64,000 nucleotides of DNA, from positions 1-64,000 of the forward strand of contig CAVXFK010000016.1 of assembly GCA_963761005.1 (NCBI GenBank). The letters run 5' to 3'. The notes under the pieces were generated by a model. That model did no database searches, had not been told where the DNA came from, and saw only the letters and a list, made by a program, of their open reading frames with translations. Position 1 is the first letter of the stretch, and every line of letters starts with the position of its first letter. A program made the position numbers and the translations under genes. Positions 1 through 8,587 of this stretch are shown here, in pieces. The stretch is from DASWJZ01 sp963761005 (lineage in GTDB: Bacteria > Pseudomonadota > Alphaproteobacteria > Rhizobiales > Afifellaceae).

Positions 1-453
1 CGATAGGGTGCCGCGCCGCTGTCGTCGACGGGCGTCGCCGTGAGCCCCGCCTTCATGAAGGCGCGCTCGTTGAAGGCGCCCTCATCGTAGACGACGGTGC
101 CGCCGGGCTTCAGGAACTGGATGTCGGTGACGAAGGCCGCCGGGTTGAAGCGACGAGCACGTCGGCCTCGTCGCCCGGGGTCAGAACCTCACCCGCCCCG
201 AACTGCACCTGGTAGGCGGAGACGCCGAAGTGGTGCCGGCCGGCGCGCGATCTCGGCCGGGAAGTCCGGCAGCGCCATCAGGTCGGCGCCTTCTGCCGCA
301 GCGGCCGTCGCGAACTGGTGACCGGCGAGTTGCACGCCGTCGCCGAAATCGCCGGCGAAACGGACGACGAAGCGCTGTCCGGTGCCTTCTGGCGGCGGCT
401 TTCGGGCGCGCTGCCTGTCGTTCGGTGGTGTCACCGAGGCTCATGGGTTCCAT
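1..453 (-). CDS. korA: 2-oxoacid:ferredoxin oxidoreductase alpha subunit (KorA-like), 5' part, frameshifted
   Basis: This is the N-terminal part of a 2-oxoglutarate (2-oxoacid):acceptor oxidoreductase alpha subunit; the gene runs off the left edge. Reading the minus strand gives VVRFAGDFGDGVQLAG, then LPDFPAEI, then FGVSAYQVQFGAGEVLTPGDE and FNPAAFVTDIQFLKPGG in successive frames, all hallmarks of the gamma domain at the start of KorA. The frame changes at about 410, 245 and 155, each by one base. The start ATG at 453 is preceded by a GGAGG ribosome binding site. With KorB it would oxidise 2-oxoglutarate to succinyl-CoA with ferredoxin reduction. The substrate cannot be fixed from this fragment; the family call is firm. 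Confidence 0.8.
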
Positions 454-858
454 CGTCGCCTCCGGCTGTTCGCGTTCGTCTGGAGCTGATCGGTCAGGGC
501 GTGCCGATTGCCCGCTTGCGGGCGGCCGATATCACGGGATGCCGATGTTTGGCCAGACGGCGGTGAATTCGTCAATCGGAGTGCCTGGCGCAAGGCGCGT
601 GCCTCCTCAGCATTCCCGGATTTGAGCATGTTTTTTCATGTCCGTCAGAATTGTGGCAATCCCGCCGAGCGTCTTCCCTACCGCACGCGCGAGATGGACT
701 TGTGATTTAGCGTGCGGTGCAACAATATATCGCGGTTGGGGGCTCGACGCGCCGATCCGAGACAAAGATGCCGGCAGTTGATGCTCGCGCAAGTCAGGCC
801 GCCCCTCGACAGGAACACCATCGGCCGTTAGGGCCTGAGGATCGCGGCGAGGTGAAAA
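454..858. other. Intergenic region between divergent korA and citrate synthase genes
   Basis: About 400 bases without a convincing gene. Short frames on both strands are arginine/proline-rich and resemble nothing. It must hold the promoters of korA (leftward) and citrate synthase (rightward). An AT-richer patch near 720-735 (acaatatatcg) is the most promoter-like part, but no firm -35/-10 pair or operator was found. Confidence 0.4.
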
Positions 859-2132
859 ATGAGCAACAAGACGGCCACGCTGACAATCGGCAACGAGAGC
901 TGGGATTTCGATATCCTCGACGGCACGACCGGGCCGTAGGTCATCGACATCAGCAAGCTCTACGCAGAAGACCGGCCGCTTCACATTCGACCCTGGTTTC
1001 ACTTCGACCGCCTCCTGCGCCTCGTCCATCACCTATCATCGACGGCGACGAGGGCGTGCTGCTCTACCGCGGCTATCCGATCGACGAGCTGGCGGAGAAG
1101 AAGACGTTTCTGGAGGTCGCCTACCTGCTGCTCTATGGCGAGCTGCCGACTCCGGAGCAGAAGGACGACTTCGACTACCGCGTGACGCGCCACACCATGA
1201 TCCATGAGCAGATGGCGCGCTTCTTCACCGGCTTCCGCCGCGACGCGCATCCGATGGCGGTCATGTGCGGCATGGTGGGCGCGATGTCGGCCTTCTATCA
1301 CGACTCGACCGACATCAGCGATCCGTACCAGCGCATGGTCGCCTCGATCCGCATGATCGCGAAGACGCCGACGATCGCGGCGAACGCCTTCAAATATTCC
1401 ATCGGGCAGCCTTTCATCTATCCGAAGAACAGCCTCGACTACGCGTCGAACTTCCTGCGCATGTGCTTCGCGGTGCCGTGCGAGGACTACGAGGTGAACC
1501 CGATCCTCGCGCGTGCGATGGATCGCATATTCATCCTGCATGCCGACCACGAGCAGAACGCCTCGACGTCGACGGTGCGGCTTGCGAGCTCGTCGGGCGC
1601 CAATCCTTTCGCCTGCATCGCGGCCGGCATCGCGAGCCTCTGGGGCCCTGCGCATGGCGGCGCCAACGAAGCGGCGTTGCAGACCTTCGCCGAGATCGGC
1701 AGCAAGGAGCGCATCCCGCAATTCATCGCGAAGGCGAAGGACAAGAACGATCCCTTCCGCCTCTCCGGCTTCGGCCACCGCGTCTACAAGAGCTACGATC
1801 CGCGCGCCAAGGTGATGCAGAAGACCTGCCACGAGGTGCTGAACGAGCTTGGCGTCAACGACCGGCTGCTCGAGGTCGCCATGGAGCTGGAGCACGTCGC
1901 GCTCACCGACGAGTATTTCGTCGAGCGCAAGCTCTATCCGAACGTCGACTTCTATTCCGGCATCACGCTTCGCGCGCTCGGCTTCCCCAACAACATGCTG
2001 ACGGTGCTGTTCGCTGTCGCGCGCACAGTCGGCTGGGTCGCGCAATGGAACGAGATGGTGGAGGACGAGACGCAGAGGATCGGCCGTCCGCGCCAGCTCT
2101 ATACCGGCTCGACCGAGCGGCACGTGCCGTAG
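859..2132 (+). CDS. gltA: Citrate synthase (N-terminus damaged by a stop and two frameshifts)
   Basis: Citrate synthase condenses acetyl-CoA and oxaloacetate at the entry of the TCA cycle. The start ATG at 859 follows GAGGTG and gives MSNKTATLTIGNESWDFDIL, the usual N-terminus. A TAG then replaces the expected Lys codon near 937, and one-base shifts occur near 978 and 1037. From GDEGVLLYRGYPIDELAEKK (1040 on) the frame is intact to the stop and carries the type II family signatures, including the catalytic region GFGHRVYKSYDPRAKV and the ending GSTERHVP. The corrected length, about 423 residues, is normal. Either a decayed start or, more likely, local sequence errors; the enzyme is probably essential and functional. 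Confidence 0.88.
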
Positions 2133-2177
2133 GGGCGCGCTTTCGCTTTTCCGCGCGCCCTGCGTTAAGCTCGCACG

Positions 2178-3379
2178 ATGAACGTCTTCGTCTGCGATCC
2201 GGTTCGCACGCCGATCGGCCGCTACGGCGGTGCGCTGTCGCGCGTCCGCACCGACGATCTCGCCGCCATCCCGATCCGCGCGCTTGTCGAGCGCCATCCT
2301 TCGATCCGCGAGGCGGTCGACGAGGTCTATCTCGGCTGCGCCAACCAGGCCGGCGAAGACAATCGCAACGTCGCGCGCATGGCGCTGCTCCTCGCGGGGC
2401 TGCCGGAAAGCGTGCCCGGCGCCACGATGAACCGGCTCTGCGCCTCCGGGCTCGACGCGGTCGGCGCGGCGGCGCGCGCGATCCGCGCCGGCGAGATCGA
2501 CCTTGCGATCGCCGGCGGGGTGGAATCGATGTCGCGCGCGCCCTTCGTGATGGGGAAGGCGGCAGAGGCATTCCAGCGCAGCGCCGAGGTTTACGACACG
2601 ACGATCGGCTGGCGCTTCATCAACCCGCTGATGAAGAGCAATACGGTGTCGAATCCATGCCGGAGACCGGCGAGAACGTGGCGCAGGATTTCCAGGTGAG
2701 CCGCGCCGACCAGGACGCCTTCGCGCTTCGCTCGCAAGAGCGCGCGGCCGCGGCCGTGGCCGCGGGGCGGTTCGACGACGCGATGATGGCGGTCGACGTG
2801 CCGTCGCGGAAGGGGCCGCCGACGAGCGTGACCGCGGACGAGCATCCGCGCCCCGACACGACGATCGAAGCGCTCGCCAAGCTGCGGCCGATCGTGCGTG
2901 AAGGCGGGACGGTCACCGCCGGCAATGCGTCCGGCGTCAACGACGGGGCAGCGGCGATGATCCTGGCGTCGGAGGCAGCGGTTGCGCAGCACGGACTGAA
3001 GCCGCTTGCGCGCGTGCTCGGCATGGCCTCGGCGGGCGTGCCGCCGCGCATCATGGGGATCGGGCCGGTGCCGGCCGTCGGCAAGCTCAGCGAGCGGCTC
3101 AAGATGAAGGTGTCGGACTTCGACGTCGTGGAGCTGAACGAGGCCTTCGCCAGCCAGGCGCTCGCCTGCCTCCGGCAGCTCGGCCTTCCCGACGACGCGG
3201 AGCACGTCAACCCGAACGGCGGTGCGATCGCGCTTGGTCATCCGCTCGGGATGTCGGGCGCGCGCATTGCGGGCGCCGCCGTGCGCGAGCTCGACCGCCG
3301 CGCCGGGCGCTACGCGCTTGCGACGATGTGCGTCGGCGTGGGGCAGGGCGTCGCGATGGCTTTCGAGCGGGTGGAATAG
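2178..3379 (+). CDS. pcaF: 3-oxoadipyl-CoA thiolase / acetyl-CoA acyltransferase (one frameshift)
   Basis: A thiolase that would cleave 3-oxoadipyl-CoA to succinyl-CoA and acetyl-CoA in the beta-ketoadipate pathway. It matches the PcaF subgroup from CDPVRTPIGRYGGALSRVRTDD through YDTTIGWRFINPLMK. The acyl-accepting Cys lies in NRLCASGLDA (about residue 88), the His in GGAIALGHPLGMSG and the second Cys in ATMCVGVGQG. One base is missing at about 2640 (between LMK and QYGVESMPETGENVA); restoring it gives 400 residues, the exact family length. No other pca genes are nearby, so another role in acyl-CoA metabolism cannot be excluded. It lies 45 bases after citrate synthase on the same strand. Confidence 0.88.
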
Positions 3380-3402
3380 GCGCCTGACGCTCTGGAAGCA
3401 CG

Positions 3403-4179
3403 CTAAGCGGCGATGGATTCGCCGGGCCGTTCCGTCGCTTCCGCGAATTTCCGCGCGCGCTTGAGGGTCAGCGCGAAGGTGTAGGTCGATTCCATCCGCC
3501 AGTCGGCGGGCGGCGCGAGCGCGCACCGGCTCCATGTGGGCGAGGTAGGCGAAGAGGATCAGCGCGTCCTCGCGTTTCGCGTCGACACGGCAGCGCTTGA
3601 TCAGCTCCGCGAGCCGCTTGCCGCGCTCGCCCTCCGTTCAGCCCGGCTTCGGCGAGGATGCGCGGGTAGGTGCGCTCCTTGAAGAAGAGGGCGCGGGCGC
3701 TTGCGTCGAGCCGCTCCGCTTCCTCTTCGGTGATCGCCTGCAGCTTCAGGAAGCGCTCGATCGTCGCCTCGACGTTGACCAGCGCCTCGGTCAGCGGCAG
3801 GTAGCCGAGCTCTTCCGGCGCGTGCAGCTGCGCCACAGCGGCGTCGTCGTCAAGCTCGCCGCTGCGGTAGCGCTCGAACACCGCGCCGACGCCGATCATG
3901 CCGAATTCGGCGCATTCGGCGGCGCGGAGTGCGCCCATGCTCGCCGCGCCGAAGACCTGCGCGCCGTTCTCAAGCGCGAAGAGGATCTCCTTGTGCCAGG
4001 GCGCGGCCATGTCCTCGTAGAGGCCGTCGATCAGACCGATTACCGTCGCGCCTTCGAGCACGGCGCGGGTGATGTCGCCCTGCGCGGCGGGGCCGCGGCG
4101 GTCGAGCTGCGAGATCCCCCTGCCGATCGGCAGACCAATCGGCGCCGTGAAGGCTTGGCCCGGCGAACAAGACTTTCAT
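3403..4179 (-). CDS. tfuA: TfuA-like protein, partner of YcaO (frameshifted)
   Basis: TfuA-like proteins act with YcaO enzymes in peptide backbone modification, best known for thioamide formation in methyl-coenzyme M reductase and in thioamidated RiPPs. The start MKVLFAGPSLHG at 4179 overlaps the ycaO stop (ATGA), so the two are translationally coupled. Recognisable blocks are ITRAVLEGATVIGLIDGLYE, the core FGAASMGALRAAECAEFGM, ELGYLPLTEALVNVE, and the C-terminus TYTFALTLKRARKFAEATER ending at a TAG at 3403. One-base shifts near 4140, 3637 and 3505 split the frame. Corrected length is about 258 residues, normal for the family. It is the last gene of the precursor-ycaO-tfuA set and converges on the thiolase with a 23-base gap. 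Confidence 0.88.
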
Positions 4180-5425
4180 CGCATCCCCATCATGAATTTC
4201 AGAGCGCGACGCCCGAAGCGCTGGCGGCGCTCGCCGGGCGGGTTCTCAAGTTCCGGAACGAGAACCTTGGCGACCGCAAAGCCCTCGCCGACGTCGAGCG
4301 GAACGACGACTACAGCGCGGACGCCGGCATCGCGCAGCTTGCTGAGCATGAAGGCGAGGTTGTCCTCGCTGCCGGGCTCGTCGGCTCTAACCGCCCGCCG
4401 CGCCGGCTCGGCCCCGAGGTAGGGCTTCAGATCCGCCTTGAGCTGGGTGCGGTAGAGGTTCGGGTCGAAGTCGTCGCGCGCGCCGGTGATCGAGGTGACG
4501 CGGCTTTGCGCGGCCTCGGTGATGGCGCGGATCGCCGCGCGGGCGAGGGATGGGTGACAGCCCGACCCGCTCGACAGGTCGAAATGCTTCCAGTGCTGCT
4601 CGAAGCCGTCGGGCTTCGGCGCGATGATCGGCGAAGGAGACAGGAACACCGACGTCGCTGGTGATGTCGAAGAGGCGCACGCGGAACCCGGCGCGGTCGA
4701 TCTGCGCGACGAGCGTGTCGACGGCTTCGTCTTCAAGCGAGGCGGGGTCGACGCAGCGGTCGAACACGTCTGCGTCGGAGAGGAACTGCCAGAGCACGCT
4801 TGCATCGCGCTCGATGCGCTCGCAAAGGCCGTGCACGACGGCCTCGAGCAGGATGTTGCCGGAAGCAAGCCCGTCGCTCGATTGCCAGTAGCGGGCCCTC
4901 CCGCCAACAGGTGCGGACGCGAGCACGACGGCCTCGGCCGGCACCCAGGCCGTCCTATCCTGCAGAAGGTCGTAGCCCTCGACCCAGGCAATCGGCTCGT
5001 CGTCAGCGAGTGGCTTCTGGCCGCGCGCTACGAGGTTTGCGCAAGGCAGCGCGCGCTCGCCCGCGGCTGCGAGCTCCTGCATCGACGCGATTCGGGTTTC
5101 GAAGGCGGGACGCTCGGCAGTCGCGACCTCGGCCGCCTCCATGACGGCGGAGGCCTGCGCGGCGGCATTGCTCAGTCCCTTGCCCTGGCTGACGGCGAGC
5201 GTCTTCGAGTTCGGACGAACTGCCATCCAGACCGGGATTCCGATGCAGTCAAGGCCGGTCACATCGGCAAGGCGCGTAATGCCGAAACGGGCGAAGTTCT
5301 GACGCATGTGCGCCACGGTCTCGGTGGCGCGGCGCAGCCGATCGGAATTTTCTTCGGCTGCACCGCGCTTCGTAAGTAGCGCGATTTCCGCACTCGAGAC
5401 TCTCAGGAATTCGCGCTGCTTGCAT
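4176..5425 (-). CDS. ycaO: YcaO-family peptide-modifying enzyme (frameshifted)
   Basis: YcaO enzymes activate peptide backbone amides with ATP, giving azolines, thioamides or amidines. Visible blocks are FGITRLADVTGLDCIGIPVWM, the ATP/Mg site SQGKGLSNAAAQASAVMEAAE, GLASGNILLEAVVHGLCERI, and SGSGCHPSLARAAIRAITEA followed by SITGARDDFD. The protein ends in KFMMGMR, without the proline-rich tail of azole-forming cyclodehydratases, as in TfuA-associated members. A one-base shift occurs near 4635. The exact start is unclear: the ATG at 5425 needs another early shift; the conserved frame is open from about 5390. It begins 9 bases after the precursor stop and overlaps tfuA, so the three genes look like one operon. 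No fused docking domain is seen. Confidence 0.87.
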
Positions 5426-5434
5426 GTCAGCGGC

Positions 5435-5940
5435 TCAGCGGCTCGGGAAGTACTGGTGCGAGGCCGCGCCAGACCGTGTCTTCGCCGCGACCGCGAAGTC
5501 GACGCCCTCGCGGTAGAGGTGGTGCGACGCCGCGTCGGAACGCGCCGTCCCGGCTGCCGCAAAGTCGACGCCGTCACGGTAGAGGTTGTGCGACGCCGCG
5601 TCGGAACGTGCCTCCCGGCCGCCGCGAAGTCGACGCCATCGCGGTAGTACTGATGCGACGCCGCGTCGGAACGCGTCGTCCCGGCTGCCGCGAAGTCGAC
5701 GCCATCGCGGTAGAACTGATGCGACGCCGCGTCGGAACGCGCCGTCCCGGCTGCCGCGAAGTCGACGCCATCGCGGTAGGTACTGATGCGACGCCGCATC
5801 GGAACGGCCGTCCACGGCTGCCGCGAAGTCGACGCCATCGCGGTAGTACCTGATGCGACGCCGCGTCGGAACGCGCCGTCGCCGGCTGCCGCGAAGTCGA
5901 CGCCGTCGCGATAGAGGTTGTGCGAAGCCGCGTCGGAACG
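5435..5940 (-). repeat. Tandem array of 66-bp coding units (7 full + 1 truncated)
   Basis: The sequence gtcgac recurs once per unit at 5498, 5564, 5629, 5695, 5761, 5828 and 5896, giving intervals of 66, 65, 66, 66, 67 and 68. Units are nearly identical in nucleotides, including silent positions, which points to recent duplication. Differences cluster at the codons after SH: NLY, QYY, QYY, QFY, QYY, NLY and HLY in units 1 to 7. The array is inside the precursor gene and extends to its stop codon. Confidence 0.93.
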
Positions 5941-6084
5941 CGTGCTCGCCTCTGCCGCAATGTCAACACCGCTGCCTTCCTGATCGACGTCGAAGGCGTC
6001 GGTCTGCTCGACAGTGCCCGCATCGAGATCGGCAACCCACATCGAGCCGTCATTCGCCAAGCGGAAAAGAACAATGTTCTTCAT
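5435..6084 (-). CDS. Candidate multi-core RiPP precursor with tandem 22-residue repeats (frameshifted)
   Basis: This gene is not a recognised family. From MKNIVLFRLANDG it encodes a leader-like segment of about 45 residues rich in acidic residues (DGSMWVADLDAG, TDAFDVDQEGSGVDIA). It is followed by seven full units that begin RSDAASH and end GVDFAAAG, and a truncated eighth, RSGAASHQYFPSR, before the TGA at 5435. Start choice: GAGGAG at 6093-6098 sits 8 bases before ATG 6084; ATG 6090 is closer than usual. Unit spacing is 66 bases except for intervals of 65, 67 and 68; correcting these four indels gives one open frame of 215 residues. No Cys is present. Position directly before ycaO-tfuA makes a modified-peptide precursor the best reading; a structural repeat protein is the alternative. 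Confidence 0.72.
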
Positions 6085-6330
6085 CAGCATTTCTCCTCTT
6101 CAGTTCTCTCCAAATCGGCGCAATACGCCGCCTCCACGCGCAGGCCCTATCGAGCCTGGAGTGCAAACACCGTGCTTGCTTCGGGGGCGGCGTGCGGCCG
6201 CTTTCAGGATCAGCGTGGCCGCACCGCCTATCTCTTCGCTCTGGTCGTCTTGCCGCTCGGAGCCGTTGCTTTCGAGTCGATCTACGGCTCCGGCGGATTG
6301 ACACGAGGTCTCCTCTGTCTCGGTCCGAGC
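6085..6330. promoter_or_regulatory. Upstream region and ribosome binding site of the repeat-precursor gene
   Basis: About 245 bases lie between the regulator stop and the precursor start. On the minus strand GAAGAGGAGAA at 6091-6101 is a good ribosome binding site for the precursor. A minus-strand frame ending in RGGGVLRRFGEN with stop near 6105 is open for about 70 codons but has no clear start or similarity, so no gene is called. The region probably holds the precursor promoter and target sites for the neighbouring regulator. Confidence 0.45.
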
Positions 6331-8357
6331 TCAGTTGAACCCCGCTTCGCGCAGACCCTGTTCGTAGTCGGCGTGCGAAATCCGGATCGCGGATGCGGCA
6401 CGATCGAAAGCCAGGCCGTTGACGTTGAAGTCGGGGTGGATTTCCTTCGCCTTGCGGACGTACTCCGTCGCCTGGTCGCGATCGCCGAGCATCGCCCAGG
6501 ACGCGGCGATCAGCCGATAAGCGGGGCTCTGGTCGCGCATGCGGGACATGCAAGCGATAGCGTCGTCGTAACGCTCGAGATGGAAGTTCGCATCGCCGGC
6601 CGTCCACCAGTAGCGGTCCGGGCAGAGCGGATTGAGCTCGATTGCCTGGTTGATCTTCTGCAGCGCCGGCGACGCGTCGCAGGCGTGCTGCAGGCGTCGG
6701 CATAGTCGGCGAGAAGGTCGGCGATATTGCGGGTTGCGGCGCTCCCCCTGGCTGAAGCGCCGCGAGGCTTTCATCGAAGCGGCCGGCGTAGAGGCGGCAT
6801 ACGCCAAGCTCGCGATAGCCGCGCGCATCGTCCGGATCGATCTCCAATGAGCGGACGCGCAAGATGCTCGGGCTTCGCCAGGAGATCGTGGTCACCGCGC
6901 GCCATCAGCAGCCACTCGATGTGGAAGGTCTGCGCTAGGCCGCTGATCGCCGGCACGAAATCCGGGGAGCTGCTGATCGCCGACTTGAATGCGCGGCGCG
7001 CCCTGCTGACGCTTGGAAGGTCGAGCGTGCGCAAGAGCTGCTGCCCGATCAGGAACAGGTGGTAGGCGGTCGGGTCGTGCTCGACATCGTAGCGTGCGAG
7101 CTCGGTCCGCTCGATCGTGTCGACGAGGAGCGAGGACGATCCGTACCGACAGCTCGCGGTACTGCCGGGCGATGGTCTCGCGATTGAACGCGTACTGCTC
7201 GACCCAGAGAATCTCGCGGTTGACGGCGTCGACCAGCTTCACCGCAAGCCACGGCTCACCGCCGCGATTTTGCAGCTGCGTTTCGATCGACATAGTCGAT
7301 GTCGAAATTGCGAAGGAGCGCCTTCTTGCCGCTTCGGCTCGAACTCCCAGCCGTGTGCGGAGCGACGACTGAGAGCGACTTCGAAGCGGCAAAGACCGAT
7401 CGTCACATCCTCGATGAGCGAGCCCGCGAGCTGATGGTGAAGATCCTGGCCGCCGGCGGCGGGGCGGCAGGATGGTGATCCGCGGTATCCCGGCCCGGCC
7501 CGAGAAGATGGCACTTTGTTCGCCGTCTTCCGCAGCCGTGCTCAGATGGCCGCGCGTTGCCGGCACGGGCTCCAATCGCGGCGTCTTGGCACTGATGTCG
7601 CGCCTCTCCGCCGGTACGGGGGCGTTGGCGGCCTGCTCCGGCAGCAACGAGCGGAACAGCTCGGCCGTCGCGGCGTCCGGCTCCACGCCGAGGTCGTCGC
7701 GCAGGCGCTGCTCAAGCTCAAGATAGACATCCTTGCACGCGCGCCGGCTCGCGCTCCTCGGCGAAGAGCCGCATCAATGTGCGGTGGCCGGTCTCGTTGT
7801 AGGAATCGACCTCGATCAGCCGGCGCGCTGCAACGCGGAGCAACATTCTGTCCGCGTCCGGAGCTGCGGCCTCCAAGCGTGACGCGACAGCGCTGATGAA
7901 CACGTCGCGGAGCTTCGTGCGCTGCACCTGCAGCCATTCGCGCGCTTCCGTTTCCTCAAGAACCACACCCTCAAGCTAGGTCTCCGCGATAGATGTCGCA
8001 GAGGCTCGCAAGGTCGGCCGAGCCTTCCCCGCCGACGGTCTTCAGGAACCAGCCGAGATCTGTCTCCGCCGTGCGGGCCAGCCGCACGTGGTTTCGCTCC
8101 TCCTGGATGAGCTCCACGCCATATTCCCGCTGCCGCAGGCGCACGCGGAGCAGAAACTTGCGAAGGTTCGCGGCCGCGGTCTTGGCGTCGGCGCCGCCCC
8201 AGAAAAACTGCCGAAGCGCGGTCCGCGAAACTGGCGCGTTGCCGCCCGCCAGGATCAAATAGGCTGCGAGCGCAAACGTCTTGACAGGCACCGGAACCGG
8301 CCGGCCCTCATGATCGAGAAGCGCTGGCGGACCGAAAAGTGAAAGCCTGCATGACAT
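6331..8357 (-). CDS. SARP/BTAD-type transcriptional regulator with TolB-like and TPR parts (frameshifted)
   Basis: The start MSCRLSLFGPPALLDHEGRP at 8357 begins an OmpR-like winged helix as in SARP-type activators (FALAAYLILAG, SRTALRQFFWGG). Next comes a bacterial transcriptional activation domain (LEETEAREWLQ, LIEVDSYNETGHRTLMRLFAEE, VYLELEQRLRDDLGVEPDAA). After a linker there is a TolB-like segment (GLCRFEVALSRR, WLAVKLVDAVNREILWVEQY), then TPR helices (ARRAFKSAISSSPDFVPAISGL, DPDDARGYRELGVCRLYAGR) to a stop at 6331. Corrected length is about 675 residues. At least five one-base shifts (near 7972, 7740, 7460 and several in 6650-7250) break it. Its position between precursor and protease suggests that it activates the peptide locus; this is inferred. 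Confidence 0.75.
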
Positions 8358-8361
8358 GCAG
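8347..8361. promoter_or_regulatory. Perfect 15-bp palindrome over the regulator start codon
   Basis: CTGCATG-A-CATGCAG is a perfect inverted repeat that contains the regulator's ATG (8355-8357). It could be an operator giving autoregulation or a chance palindrome; nothing else in the sequence decides. Confidence 0.35.
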
Positions 8362-8587
8362 AACCGGTCTCCGAGTGGCGACGTTCAGCCGCCGTTGTCC
8401 GATCCCTCGCGAGCCAACACGCCCCGGGGGATATTGCCACGTAAACGATAGTGAGACGTTAACCATGTGTAAATTGATCCAGGCCGGTCGGTGCCCGGGG
8501 GTTGTCACGGTTGCGCCACGCCTGGGCACGCTCGGGGCACGCGCCTCTCTCTCTTATTCCGCGAACAGCGAGGAGCGGACGAGGCCC
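8358..8587. promoter_or_regulatory. Divergent promoter region between regulator and S8 protease
   Basis: This 230-base region must serve the leftward regulator and the rightward protease. It contains near-identical direct repeats acgtaaac (8439-8446) and acgttaac (8456-8463), with a looser tgtgtaaa at 8467-8474. SARP-type activators bind short direct repeats near the -35 element, so these are candidate binding sites. The 17-base and 11-base spacings are not both canonical. Confidence 0.35.

Noticed and set aside
1029..2297. Long minus-strand frame (422 codons) over citrate synthase
   Set aside because: It is antisense to a conserved gene, rich in Arg/Ala as GC-rich shadow frames are, and has no family features.
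5435..5940. 66-base tandem repeats as a CRISPR array
   Set aside because: There are no unique spacers; units are contiguous and keep a protein frame.
5920..6705. Plus-strand frame with a hydrophobic stretch near 6220-6290
   Set aside because: It overlaps the precursor start and regulator end on the other strand and has no start signal or similarity.
1..8357. A genomic island of pseudogenes
   Set aside because: No transposase, integrase or attachment repeats; shifts also hit housekeeping genes, so sequence error is simpler.
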